A stretch of 64,000 nucleotides of DNA. Origin: Gyrodactylus bullatarudis. Lineage: Eukaryota > Platyhelminthes > Monogenea > Gyrodactylidea > Gyrodactylidae. The number at the start of each line of letters is the position of its first letter. The first letter of the stretch is position 1. Under the pieces are notes generated by a model. It was not told where the DNA came from, did not search any database, and saw nothing but the letters and a program-made list of their open reading frames with translations. Below, piece after piece: positions 20,566 to 34,800 of this stretch. The DNA is taken from contig SSNU01000035.1 of assembly GCA_012064415.1 (NCBI GenBank), positions 1 through 64,000 on the forward strand, given 5' to 3'. The position numbers and the translations under genes were made by a program.

Positions 20566-20677
20566 GAAAATTGTGCTATTTCGGAACTGAGGAAATTTTT
20601 GGAAGCAGATTCAGAATCTGCGTAATATTTTACACTATAATCAGTTTGTCGCAAAAATTTATCGCAACCCTCCAACC
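20566..20677. repeat. Right arm of diverged outer inverted repeat
   Basis: Partner of 17,541-17,641 in reverse orientation. The arm is longer here, holding an extra segment (ATTCAGAATCTGCGTAATAT) that is missing or diverged on the left. Confidence 0.5.
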
Positions 20678-21059
20678 ACGCGTGACATCGAACAAGAACT
20701 ACACAATCGTTTGGGCATTTAGTACACCTCTCCACCTCTTCATTGCGCTTCATGCCGTGTGAGTCATTGTGGCGTGGTAGGATGATTCGAAACGTGATTT
20801 TTAAATTAATTCCACTCATGAAATTTTTCCTCATAGTTCATAATAAAATTCAATCATGATGAAAAATTGCATACTGATGTAATTTTTCGTGCTCTATTTA
20901 ATGATACTAAAATCATTACCCTAAGATGACTAAAAAACAAACTCCTCGTAGAAGTGACGTACAAATTTTTTGACATCTCAATCTAGAAATAATTCAATTC
21001 TAAGGATTAATATCTAAAATTGATAAACTTCAGACCAATTTTATCTTAGTTATTAATAA
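20678..21059. other. No supported gene
   Basis: AT-rich sequence between the outer inverted repeat and the LINE ORF1-like block. No motif-bearing frame or paired repeat was seen. Confidence 0.35.
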
Positions 21060-21515
21060 CATATGTGGTGACCTTCATATTGAATCACCACCAACAATCA
21101 GAAAAACAAGAAATTCTTTTAAAAACTATTTATTCAGAAATTAATTTGTTTAACTTAATTTGCAATATTGATTAACAATAAAATACACACGTTATATCGA
21201 CATGGAAATTAATTCTTCTAAAACAAAGGTTAGTGAACAAAAAGACCTCGTAGAGGATATTACCCCAAAACCTACTTAAAAGGCAAACCTGCCCACTACA
21301 TCTAAAGCAGCAGAGTGCTTATCCTCTGATATTACAAAAACAAATAATAATTTGGAAGATGACTTCTTCATGTCTTCTTCAGATGAAGAGCTAATAGCCT
21401 CCAATGTGACAGACTGCGTAGAGGCAGGATGTCCTAAGGTAGATGCATTGACGCGTCAAGGCACTAATACAAGTAGGCCTCATGGCAAGCGCAATGTGTC
21501 ACCACACATATAACA
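21060..21515 (+). pseudogene. LINE ORF1-like 5' region remnant
   Basis: A frame starting at ATG 21,202 reads MEINSSKTKVSEQ... with one early stop, then TSKAAECLSSDITKTNNN, LEDDFFMSSSDEE and ends near 21,511. The same DNA, more decayed, occurs on the minus strand at 59,290-59,100 (ATATGTGGTCACCTTCATA, CATCTAAAGCAGCAGAGT, GCGCCAAGGCACTAATAC). There it lies upstream of and co-oriented with an RT fragment. I infer that this is the 5' leader/ORF1 start of a LINE family. No zinc knuckle or RRM is visible. Confidence 0.45.
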
Positions 21516-22426
21516 CGAGATTAAAAATTTTGATTTACTCGGATTTCATTGGTCGACAGTTTCTCACCCTCCCATTGTTTCGAAATAAGGCTGATTTAGG
21601 AATATAACCAAGGCGTAAGGAATGATTGGAGCAGAGTCGGAAAGAAAATGGGTCTCTCACCTGTATTATGACTTTTTCAATGTGTTTATATATTGTCCTG
21701 AAATAAAATACTTATTTCTCCAATTATAATTACCAGGCATCACATTTCTCATAGAGTAATCTGATTGTAAATGTATCTAGTATTAAAGAGGGAATCATTA
21801 ACCGTCACAAAGAACAAAAATTATTTCGATCTATGAAATTTCTGATAGTAAATTTTCTAAAAAGTTTAGTGTAATAATGAGAACCACACATTTTAAATTG
21901 TTTCTAATTAAAAATATTCACTCTCACTCATAATTTCAAAAAATAAGACAGAAAATAAAATTTTCCTATATACTTTGAAAAGTGCGCACTCTAGTAATTA
22001 TTATTTTTTTTTGAAATTGCAACATTATGTTATGTAAATTGATATAAATAAGATAAATATGTACAGAAAAATCATAGATGTTCAAAATATAGTTTTTTTT
22101 TAAATCACAAAATCCATAAGCAAGACGAGACATCTTGGGTTTCTGCGGTAGGCACATCCTCTTAAGGCAGAATTAGTCTCAAATACACACTGAATAGAAA
22201 TTGGTTGCAAAGTGTGCAACGACAACAAGCCAGGTGCTAAATCAATTCAAACTTTTATCTCACAGTCAGCGGTTTAACTTTATTGAATGTAAAAGGTCTC
22301 AAAAAGGGGACTTATTCAGTCAAATGTAAATTAGAGAAAAAGAGTAATCAAGTTTAGTTCTTAAATAAGAGATTATTGATTTTAGATCATAAAGGTTATC
22401 ACAATCCGAGAGCGTAAATTTAGAGT
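21516..22426. other. No supported gene
   Basis: AT-rich, with no frame carrying a recognised domain. It may include more decayed LINE sequence between the two LINE-like blocks. Confidence 0.3.
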
Positions 22427-22762
22427 CTAAACATCTACAAATTGATTGAGGAGAAAATGGTTCGAGTAGGTTTTGTAACGGAGGGAATAACATTTACAGA
22501 TTGGTTCGGAGAAAGAGGCGAAATTTTTAATAATGAAAGCCGATCTTCTCAACCATAAGGGATCAAGTCCAGAGATAGAGATTAGTGAATTATAAGAATC
22601 AATATTAGGAATACAGGAATGAAGAAATCTGTATTGGATCCTTTCAATGGTAAGCGAATTAGAGTTATTGATATGAGGAAGGAGAGGGGAAAGGTAATCC
22701 AAATGAGGAAGAACAAATGTTTTATAACCCGAGATTTTCTTTAAATGATTCAAATTTAACAA
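22427..22762 (-). pseudogene. LINE reverse transcriptase C-terminal remnant
   Basis: The frame reads YKTFVLPHLDYLSPLLPHIN, IERIQYRFLHSC and GLDPLWLRRSAFIIKN. This is the thumb-like region after the RT domain in CR1/Jockey-type LINEs (compare ARPIIEYCSAIWNP at 13,760). No catalytic motifs remain, so it is a 5'-truncated or decayed copy. Confidence 0.65.
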
Positions 22763-22888
22763 TGATCATACATCTCAGATGGAATAGAAATAAGAAAAAA
22801 TATTAATATTCACATTTATCGGAGCTAGAATTTCTTTCATAAAAAAACAAACTTTTCTTTATAAGCTTTACAATTTATTGAAAATTCA

Positions 22889-25800
22889 TTACACAATGGG
22901 CTGTTTTGGAAATTTTTTTCTGTACAAATAACCAATAACTGTAAACCATATCAATGACATGAATCCCATAATGGCCAAGATAAGGAATAATTTCGACTGA
23001 AATGAAAAGCTATTATTATATTGAGAAATTGGGTAAAAAAACGATTGGTTACATTTTAGAGAACCTTTTTAACATAAACTAAACTAATGTAAACAGATCT
23101 TGTAGGGAGACCCCTTTTTTCCAATGCTGTGTTTTTAGTTTTGTGAGGAAGTTGAGGAAACATACATTTTGGATTCTACAAAACCCCGTTCATTTCTTAC
23201 AATGACATAATGAAAAAATATTTTGTGAGTGACAATAGTGACAAAAGGGGGTCTCCCTACAAGATCTGTTTGCATTACGTCATCGTTGTGAAAATAAACG
23301 GGGGTCTGTGACTGAATTCTGAATGGTTTTTTCCCAAATTCATTTGAAAACTAAAAATGAAATCGTATGAACTTAATACTCGTCTAGTTTTTAGCCAAAA
23401 TTATATTTCTGGATGATATTTACGGAGTGTAACAGTTTTTCATTCTGCGTCTGATGGTATTACAGTCAATTCAATACATGATGACCAGAGATAACATTAA
23501 ATGCCAAACCTTAAACTATCACATTTATTAGACAATAGAATTCGAGTATTTAAATAACAAATCAGAATGAAGGAGATGAGATGAATATTTTTTTTATTCC
23601 TCTGCCCTAAAATTGAAAAAAGCATATGATCACTAGGACCTTTTTGGTCGTTACTAGGATGGCGTTGTTAAATAAATAAATCACGGGGGTCTCAAACTAT
23701 GTTATGTTGTACGTTTATATTCTTTAACAGCTGATGGTCAAGTTATTTTTGTGTTTAATGGGAAATAATTCCGTATTAATATTTTTATTTAAACATCAAT
23801 ATTAACTTGTTCATAATCAGATTGAAACTTCTTCTGAAAGTCTTTAAGTAGACCTTATTTCTTTTCCATTTTTAAAAAGTTAAGTAAAAGTTTTACATTG
23901 CTGGATATATCAATTGCAATGTTGTTTTCTTCAATTTCATAATGAATAAACTTAGTGTGAAGGAAACAATTCACTATTGTTTCTGGTTCAACCTCATTCC
24001 AGGATTCTTTTGCAATTTCTCTTCCAATTCTAGCTCTGAGCTTTTGATACTTGGAAGGTAGTCTAGGTTTATTGACTTCAGAAGGGTTTTCATTGATTAC
24101 CTTTCTGATGGTTACGATAGTTGTATTGTAAACTCGAGACAAATTGGTGAGAGTATATCGTTTTTTATCTTGACCGTGAAGGAATTGGATCTCAGTTCTT
24201 TGCTCATCAGTTAATCTTGGCATGATATTAGAGAATAGGGGCTGGCAAAGTTGAGTTTGTATTTACGTAATTTTCGACGAATAAAAATTGAGTAAGGGTG
24301 ACAGAGTAAGTAAATTGATCTTAAGAAAGTTCATTGCTATTAAATGTGTTGAATGATTAATTTTTTCTCCCATATAAAATAGGTCACTGAAGAGATCCCC
24401 TTGAAAGAGACCCCCGTTATTTTGTTTAATATTTTATCATAAGAATAACAATGATATCTGACTAACAACTCCATCCTAGTAACGACCAAAAAGGGCCTAG
24501 TGATCATATGCTTTTTTCAATTTTAGGGCAGAGGAATAAAAAAAATATTCATCTCATCTCCTTCATTCTGATTTGTTATTTAAATACTCGAATTCTATTG
24601 TCTAATAAATGTGATAGTTTAAGGTTTGGCATTTAATGTTATCTCTGGTCATCATGTATTGAATTGACTGTAATATCATCAGACGCAGAAGAAAAAACTG
24701 TTCTTATTATTACTTGAGCTAAGGTTCTGGAAAAAGGTTGAGGATAAAGTACTTTAAACGTTTAGAGTAAATTCAAAATTTCATCAAATTTAACCAGAAA
24801 TTAATAAATCTTCAGCCCTAAAATCTCTCAAATAAATATAGTATACTTTCATTATAATACTAATGAGGAAACCATCGATTTTATTTTGTGCGTCGGGTTT
24901 TCCAGTCATACATATTTTAGAGAGTTTAGTGTATAAGTTAACTCATTGATTACTATCATGATAATCAAAGTCCTTTTTTCAGTATTATACTAAACGTATA
25001 CCAAAATATTATAAATAGAGCCTCAAAATGTCCAAAATACATATTTTCGAATTCGATGCCTAGTTGAAGGCTCAGGTTCAGTCTGTTCTAAAATGGTCTG
25101 AAAAGCTAGTTAAAACGCTGTGCATCAAAAAAGATTGCATGCTTGTTCATTTCATTGTTATTACCTAAAAAATACTCAATAGTTTAGCTCTGAAAAATAT
25201 GAAAAACTAAAATTATTAGAGCCCCTTGGTTTATAATTTTACTATTCAACTTTTATTAATAATTATATTTAGGATCCAATTCAAACACCTCTACGTCGTT
25301 TTCAGAAGAGAGGAAATATCTGATTAAAATAATATTCTTAGCACATTTTGAGGCTCTATTTTAAAATATACAAGGCTATTGATGTACTCAAAAGATTCCT
25401 ACTGTAGTGAAAACACGTCGGGTCACTTTCGATTTGGTGATACTAAAATTAACTAAAATGATCCTGATATAAATATGCGATTATAGTCACTAAGTGGACT
25501 GAAAATAGAATAAAGTCAGAATCATATTGTTAAAATTTCAAGTTTTTTGTAAGATAGTTACCTCCTCCAGTGAAGACAAAGATCTGACTAGAATTATTAA
25601 GCATAAATGCGACAAGCCTATGGGAATTCTCATGATTGCTTGTGCCAACGACTTGTGCATTGCTGGACTTTCAGTGTAAACGAACTGTAATCCTATAACT
25701 CCAGTTAAGACTTCTCCAATCGTTGTAAATAAATATTGAGGCAATTGCCAAAGCATACTGATTTGATTTCCCTTCAAATTTTTAAGGTGTACCAATTTCA

Positions 25801-28800
25801 CTGGAACCTTCGTTTTTGTTTGATTTCTACGGTCTTCAATAAGAGGTGCAAGAACAATTTCTGAAAATTCATTTGGATAAACAGAAAATTGATTGTCACA
25901 AACCAATTCTTCAGCGTAGGGACAATGTATTTCATACCTGTGAATTCATGTATAAATATATTTTAGAATATAATAGATCTTTAGAGCACGCCAGTTAAAT
26001 CAAATCTATCAGCCCAGCAATAAAAAGTCGACCGAATTAGTCAGTCTGTGTTACAAAGGCCTCAGATTAGCGGCTTAAATTTTTTATTTGTAGAACATCA
26101 AAAAGTCATACTAGTCATATTTCACAGGTAAGGTATATATCATTTTAACCACTTTAATCAAAAGGGGTACAAGGTTTCATGTAAGTTATTAGAGCATATT
26201 TAAGTTATGTATTTCGTGATTTCATATTTTTAGAATACTTATTATAGAATATTCCCTAATATAATTGACCAATCAGATTTCTCATGATTGACATTCTGAT
26301 TACGTTAGTTTGCTTTATTCAAACTCTTAGAACCATGCCACAAGCTGCAAAAGCAAGTATAATAGTAATCATGTTTTTAATATATTTAAAATGCATTTAT
26401 CAATCAAATCGTATTAAGAGCATGCAATTAAGGAACGACAAAATGGACCATTATTTAGAAAAATTTGAAATAATATATAAGTTTGAAAATGTAGGACAGA
26501 AACAGAAAATGGCATTAATAAAAGAAGATAACTAAGATAGATTCATGAACTCAATGAGCAAACCAATTATATCCAACGAATATCCAACGATAGTTGATCA
26601 ATAATTCGTATCTCAAGAACTATGACTTGAAAATTCATTCATATTTCCATATAATTGATTCCTATTAAAAGTTTCTACATTACACTAAGCTTTTTTAGCG
26701 ATAATTATATGTATCAAAAAGTCTACCTATGAAGTTCTTTTAATTATAATTATAACCAGATTCAAAATCAACTAGTAATTAGTAATTCTCCTTGCTGTTG
26801 CTTCTGATGGTAAAGGATGCTTCATATCCACTAAGAGCTTCTTGAGATCAGGATCACGAAGTTTATGAAGTGGTATATCACAGGTCAAAAAAGTCTTAGC
26901 TAGAGAGTAATTGAATTTATCTTCTGATTTATCAAAAGTTGTTTGTGTTATTGTACGATTCATTCGAGAGAAGCTTATACGATGGGCCGTCATCTTCATG
27001 TGTTGCCCGACAAGAAAAGATTTTGACGAATTAATCTTTTTTCTGCACAGTAAGCAATATAAAGATCCTTCAACGACAGAGAATTCCTTAGGGGACTCTG
27101 AAGTAAATTCCTTTGGTGATTTTAGAGGCTTTGGCATTTCAATAAATCCAAAAAAGAAGAGCTAATCATTATGGACTATTGTGCAATCTGAATGAGAAAT
27201 AATCAATTCTGATTGGTTACTTCGAATACAGATGATTTTGGTATTTATTACTAGAGGGGACAGAACAATTCTGTGTCAAAACATATATGTTGTAATACGT
27301 GCAATATGGTTGTGCCTTGAATTCTCATTATAGTTGTACTGTATGTATCAAATTTTCATGAAATAAAACAAGAACGATTTATAGGTCAAAGGTTAAAGTG
27401 TAAATAATTTCCATTAAAAATAAAAAGGGGGTCTATATTATTAATAATAATGAATCATGATAATTTATATTTTATAAGTCTTCATTCTGTTGGAATGAAT
27501 ATTATGATTTACGAAAAAAATATAACCAAAAATATGACTTATCGACTTAAAAAATCCGTCAAATTTTAAAATATCGTTTTTTGAATGCTATGGCTATATT
27601 CAGAATTCTCAGCACATTAACATATCAAAATATACAAAAATATGATTTGAGTTGGCCTGGTAATTACTAATTATAATTAGTGGTAATGGAAAAGAAAAAA
27701 ATTAGAGATAGAAATTACAGAAATGCAAGAGTAATTATCAAGTAGTAGAAATTTTTCTCATTTGTCTGTACAAAGCTTCGCCTTCATATTTCGAACAAAT
27801 CACCAAAAACAGAAAAAAATCAAAAATATGCATTGTATTCATTAGCACAAGATAAAAAATCGATAAATGTATTCAGGCTGAAATATAAAGACTGGAATAA
27901 AACAAGTATGTCACATGGTTTGAGTAATTTTTGAGAATAGATTTGAAATATTTTCTTAGACAATGCTGCTTTATCTTGCGAAAAACTTGGTATCGTTTTC
28001 TTTCTAAGCTTTATACAACTTTATTTGGAATGTTATAATGAATCCTGAGAGAAACTTACAAGCCTGGATAAAGTTTTAAATTATCTGACTGCAAGTACAC
28101 TTGACCAGAGAATGCCATGGCGTTTTGTGGTGTTTTATCGATCTGTACAAGGCTCTCGTAATTACCACTTTTGATAATTAGGCTGATATTTTTTAGAGCG
28201 AATTCTTCTTGGTGTAGAAAGGAAAAGGATACTAGGGCATCGGCTCTCTTTGAACTTATCGAGTTATTATTATTATTATACAGGCTAACCCATGACACAA
28301 ATGCCACAGGTGCTATTTTCAACTTGTTCTTCCATACAAACATGTTGATGAATCTTGCATCACCGAAATTTGGCAGTTCTATTGCGATGGCATCTGAAAT
28401 CTGGTTTGAACAATTATTTTTTAAAACAGTCATGTACCTTTCAGATTTGTTATAGGGAATTTGAGTTGATATCTGATATGAGCCAACTAGTTCCGAATCT
28501 ACATCATCAATACGTGTCGAGATATCGCATTGATAGACTTCAGAGAATAAATTTATCAGACGTAACGTTGGCGTTGTCTCGAAAGCTTTATTTTCAAGGG
28601 ATTCTCGTTCAATTGATATCTGAATAAAATAACAGAACAGTGTCCCGATTGATATGAAGAATATCCCAAGACCCATTCTTTTCAATGGTCTAAAGAAACA
28701 AAAAAATATTTTCATATTGAAGAGTATAACAAATTTTGTATTCTTCATCGGTCTTGAATCAAGGGTTCTGATGGTACTCGATGCATTGCTTTACCAATAG

Positions 28801-31800
28801 TTTTAATAATAGTAAACCAACTAATAGTAAACTATAGTTTAATAATACTTAATACCCCGATCCATTAGAAAAGAGTCTCTGATCAAATCTAGAGTTGATG
28901 AAGAGAGGAAATAACTGATAAACGTTTTATTTCGCGGGGTCTCTTAGACTTAATCCCGGACTAACATTTATATAGTGTTAGAATGCCCTTCAGAGGTAAT
29001 TGTTGGAAAATGACCATTTATGGCCACGAATTTGGCCAATTTTTCTATCTTTAGAGATGATGTCAAGCTGATCAGTGATCACAAATTTGAATTTCACTGT
29101 TATGGTTCATCAATAAAAGCTTCTTTTCCTTCACCTCTGATAATGGGTCTTTAAAAAGGCGTTTATTATTTTCTTAAAATTTTAAAAAATTTTCAAGTTA
29201 TCTTTAAATTATCAAAGCTCTTTGCTAAATGATTCATAGCTCATTCAAGAGATTACTAATTTCTTTTCAGAAAAGTGGCAAGAAAATTCTTCAAAACAGA
29301 ATTCTTCACAGAGGCGGACCATATCTCCTAGGGTACAATGGCTACTGAAGAGTTAAACTTTGATTGAATTTTTTGAGAACCCTCATTTCAAGGTGTAATT
29401 TTAAACACTATTCAATAATTTGAAAGTAATTCACACTTATTTAAAATTTTATATTAAAAGAAAATTGAATTGATAATAATAAATAGTTATTCAACAAACT
29501 ACTGAATAGTAGAATGACAAAATAATAAAGAATTCGCGTCGTATTTAATATATTAAATACAACAATAAAAAAATGTTTCAAGAATTCTTAGAGCATTTAA
29601 TTCCTTTTATAATAACTACTGGAATATATCGAATGGGTTGTTTTGAATTACGCTTAGAGAATGACATATTTCTTAAGAACGACCGAACTGAAGTTCCCTT
29701 TCAAATCAAAAATAAAACACCATCAAATCGAACTTCATTGTTGACGGAAAGAAAATATAAACAAGAAAAGTTCATCAATTAAAAAATCCCATTTAATCCC
29801 AGTCTTTAAAGAGTTTTTATCAGGCAAGACCCTGATCCATGTACAGAAAAGACCGTAACAGTATTTTCTTCCTGAGTGATTTCTCATAGATTGGATTTTG
29901 TTAAGAGGCCTCAACTACAATTCAAACTATTCATTGGATATTTGACCAAGAAATTGAGACTCAACAGAACTGGTACATACGATGTATAAATAAATTTCTT
30001 TTAACACGGACGTCTACCAAAATGTAAGCGAAATAATTATAAATTCAATCTAAATTGATTGAACTACATAACCCAGCCTAGGAACTAAATGAGATATACT
30101 TTTCTGGTTTAATGAATTTTCACTTGTCTTGGAAAGAGTGCACTTTTAGCCGTGTACAATGTAAGATTATTAGTTCATCAATAAAATACCTTGTGAATAA
30201 TCCGGAAAATCAATGTTTTTCAAAGTATGAACTTCAATGGCCTATTTCAATTTACACTTTGGGGAGGTTTCTCAATCACCCTTATATGCACTGATTTTAC
30301 AAGTAGACCAATGAATAGAATTTTTAGCACCCGTTCATTTTTTTAATTTTCCGATATTTTAAAACTCGACAAAGTAAAGAATTCTTCATATGGTTAACTG
30401 GGAAACAACAAGAAATTCCAAGAAAAACGCGGGAAATATGGAAAAAACTGATTAACATGCAGATAAGAATTCTCTAATTTTACATGGAACTTGATATATA
30501 TTCTCCCATATATATTCCAATTCGATAGGAGATCTAATAATCTCCAGGAATACCCAAGAATATGAGCTCTATTATTCGTCAAACTCGTGCTATACTAATT
30601 GGAGAAAGTTGATTTTTTCTAAAATTTTTAATTTTTTTTTGAAACATTCTTTTTTGAAAACCAATTTCCCAAGGACATAGATAAAAAGTAAGAAAACTTT
30701 TATCAAGTAATCATACTTGTAGAACTCGAATATGTAAATCCTTGAACTCTATTTGCTAAAGCTTTCAAAATAGTCTAGTTTTTGGATCGATAACTTCTGA
30801 ACCAAAAGTAATTGCGTTAAAAACATCTGTAAATTCGTAATCAGCGTATTCAGAAACCCCAAGATAGAAAAAAGATTGAATGCGAGCCATAAAAAAATTC
30901 TTAGGGGTTAAATTTCATATTGAAGTAAGCCTATAAAAATTGAAAAATACTAACTCAATTCGGTGAGAATCTGATTCTGAATTTTAACCTAATTCTAATC
31001 AGATTGAAAAACTTTTGTGAAAAACAAAAATTCCTACGAGAGGTAGATTTTACTAATTTTCGTTTTATAACTTGGGTCAGTTCCTTGAGAGGACTCTAAT
31101 GGATTGTAGAACAATCATTTATGAAATGAAAGTATGATCATTAGAGCCTCAAAAACGCATAAATTACATATTTTTTTCTCATGGTTTGAATTTGAAAACA
31201 ATCAAAAACAGCTATTCAAATATTTTCTAGGTATAAGGGTTAAGATTTTAGAAACGCATATTTTTGCATTTAAAATTTATAAACGCATACGCATTTCATA
31301 AGCACATATATATATGCATTATATATTCTTTCTTATATTAAGTAACAAAGCTTATGTATAAAGATGTGTAATACATGTGAAGTATATTCATTGATTGTAA
31401 TTTATTGATATTTGTAGTAATTTGTAGAGTCCCCCTTACAATGAGCTTGATCAATCAGAATACTTTAAAGTGATTCCTTGTTCATTTATGGCGTGGGTTT
31501 CCATCATTAAATTGTTCATCATTGTTATCTTGATGATACTAAACTTTTCATCTCGAAAAAAGGATTCTGACATACACTTTAAAATAGTATTGTTATTTTA
31601 CTGTAAAATCAAAAACGCATATTTTTATATGCGCATATGGATTAATTTTTAGCACATATTTCTTGAGGCTCTAATGATCATACAATCATGAACCAGAAAA
31701 TTCTAAGAATAAAAAAGTTCACAGATCGTTTTTTGCTGTTGAATACTTCAAAATGAAATTTCGACACTATTCAAAAATTTGATCATGACCCAAAATATCT

Positions 31801-34800
31801 TACACTAGAGAGAACTGCACTACATTTTGAGATATTAAAAAAATCGTGTAAATTTGTTGCAGAAACATTATCAGAACTTGATAAGATAAGCTTGAAAATT
31901 TATTTGAAAATGCTTGAATGTAAGTGGGCATGTAAGTTAGATCGAATAATTTTTGCTGGAAATTGTATAATTCACGTGAAGGTAGCTGAGATATTTTCAA
32001 ATAGATGATGGGGCTGCAAATTTTGAAATAAATTTTGTAAACTTTGTTTCCGCTGAATAATGATAATTTTTGCATTATTTATAAGTCGGGCGGTCACAAA
32101 TTTGCATTTTTTAAGAAAAAAATGCAGAATTCCCAAAAAATATAGCATATTTATTATATATAGCGTTTTAACGTGTAATCAGGAATCAGACATTTAATTG
32201 TGGACTAAATAAAGTCAAAATAATATTCCAAGCTCGGAAAACTTTTTTGGATTCATTAAAAGCTTTCAGAATAGGCCTAAATACGAGATTGAGACGCTTT
32301 AAGAATAGCACGAATCAAATAAAAAAGATGACAATAACCAAGAAAAATAAGGTTTGTTTACGTGTTACCATTTATCTGACACGGGAACTATCAATTCTAA
32401 GGATGATTTTGTATTGAACCATCTGTCAAAAATACTTCAGCATTATGTCATTCAGTTTCAAAAAACCAGAATTTTTCTAATAAAATTTTACTATTCAGTC
32501 ACTAAAATCCGGATTATATTGGCCAATTAATGGATGTCTTAAGTTTTATCTTCAAAAATAGTAATCTTATCATCAAGAGGGCCTTCATGGTGGATTTTGT
32601 TGTTTTATCATGTTTTAGTGGGAAAAATTGGCAATGACATAATGAAGAATGAGTTTCACACTTTAAAACATAAAATAAGTAAAACATGATCTAAGTACTA
32701 AATTTTATCAGAAAATTTGTGAGTTGTTAGAAGAATCTATTATAGACAATAAGAATCACTCTAATCTCTTATACTAACTTATAAGAGCAAGCTTTTTTAA
32801 TAACTGTCAATGAAATCCTGAAATTTAATTCTACTGTTATTTATTGAAGAATTACACAGGGGGGTCATAAAAATCCTAAATTAAGGTAAATGCGAAAAGT
32901 GATCCGATTCTGGTGCAAATTTTTGCGCTGGTCTCAGATCTGAAAAAAATTACTTATAATATCTGAGATAGTTATCAGAATAATTTTAATCGATAATTTC
33001 GAGGGAATCTGTATTTTGGGCAATTGTGATAATTTTTGTTTAGTTGGCTTCTAATTTATTCAACTCTCTCTCTGCAGTAATAATAATTATTATTATTTTA
33101 AATTTCTATTATTGACTAATAGTCAATGACTATTTTGGTATCATACGACAATTTCTTGATTGATAGGTCATACGACTTTTTTTATTACTTGTTAAAAATG
33201 TTTCTTATTTTTTCAAACTAATCGTAGTAATTAAATTTGTTATTCATGATCAATTGCTATCGTAAGCCTATTAATATGTATACAACTCGGATCATTGATA
33301 CAAGGTAAAGTTAATCCTTGTAAACCTAAATGTTTGAAAATTTGCAATAAACTTTGAGAACCCTTTGCTGACAAAAAAACATAATTAAGCCTATATTTCT
33401 TACATTTAATCTCTTTTGATAATTCATAAAACTGCCTGATAATTTTGTTTTAATAATCCTTGTGATATTTCAAAATCATTCCATTGAGCATTGTTGAATT
33501 GGACTTTTAAATGAATATTGTGAGATATTTTAACACAAGTCAGAACAAGATAATTATCCTCATTTAAATAATCTAATACTCAACCATTTGTTTATTTCGT
33601 ACAGAAGAAGAATCAATTTCATGCAATAAAAATTAATATTTAAAGAATGAAATTTGTGAAAAAGAATCAACAATTTCGTTTTCATACTTTAGCGGTAATA
33701 TTTCTCAATTTTGTTGTCTTTGAGATGATTGCAGATTTCAATTTTGTGCTTTTAAGAATCTAATTTGTAAAAGGAATTAATCTCCTTCGTCTTTCCTTTT
33801 AGTTTTTGAAAATCCTTCCTATTCTCTTAATTAATTTTCTAACTATCAAGTTCTGTAACAAGAGTATAAAGATTATACAATCATCTCTATGTTTATTTTG
33901 ACGAAAGCTTACTGATTTTTTCATGAAACCTTCTAATTTCAATTAGATTCGACCTCTAATTTTGTCAAATGACTACTTTTTAAGAAATTATTTATAATTA
34001 AAGTTATATTTATTACTTTTATTGAGTCAGAGAATGATTTGCAGTAAATTTTAGTGGACCATTCTTGAAAATAAAAGTTCCACATCCATTTTCAAATAGC
34101 TAGAGTCAACCTTATACTTGAGTCACTCATTTTTGGAAGAGAAATACTCTATTATATATTTTAAGAAATAAAAAAATGTAGGAGGCAGGCTCTAAATTCG
34201 AATCCCAATTCAATCCTGCTGTATTTAATCTTTAATCTGATACGAGATATTAATTTTTAATATTCTTTAATTTTGCATTATTTATTTTTGAATTCCCTTC
34301 ACGTCTTGACTTTTTAAAACAAAAGAATTGAGAATTTTAATTTTTTTCATTATAGAATCATACTTCAATCACAAACTATTGAAGACGATCTGTAAATGGT
34401 ATCATATGAAAGAAACGGCTAAAATTAAAATTAGTAAATTTTCCTTTGAATTAATTTAAATACATATTTGAAGAGCCTATTAAGATAACAGTAGTTTGGA
34501 AGAATCTTTCTCCACTGGAAGAAATAATTTTGAAAAAAATGAACAGAATAATTTGATCAGAAGGGTGCTACTGAGAAAGCATTTAAATCTTTGGTTTGCT
34601 TTTATAATTTTCGTTGCTTGACGACTTTAAAATACTCTTGCCTCTTGAAACAAAAAGTTTATGCTAATTAAAATTGCATGTCCTCGAGAGGTCACTCATT
34701 GGTTTTTGATCTAAAAAATTTTTTCTCATGATAGCATGGTTCCTGAAAATTTAGTGAACAATTTTTTTTTTGAAAAATTGAGCAAGAAAATTATTATCCA

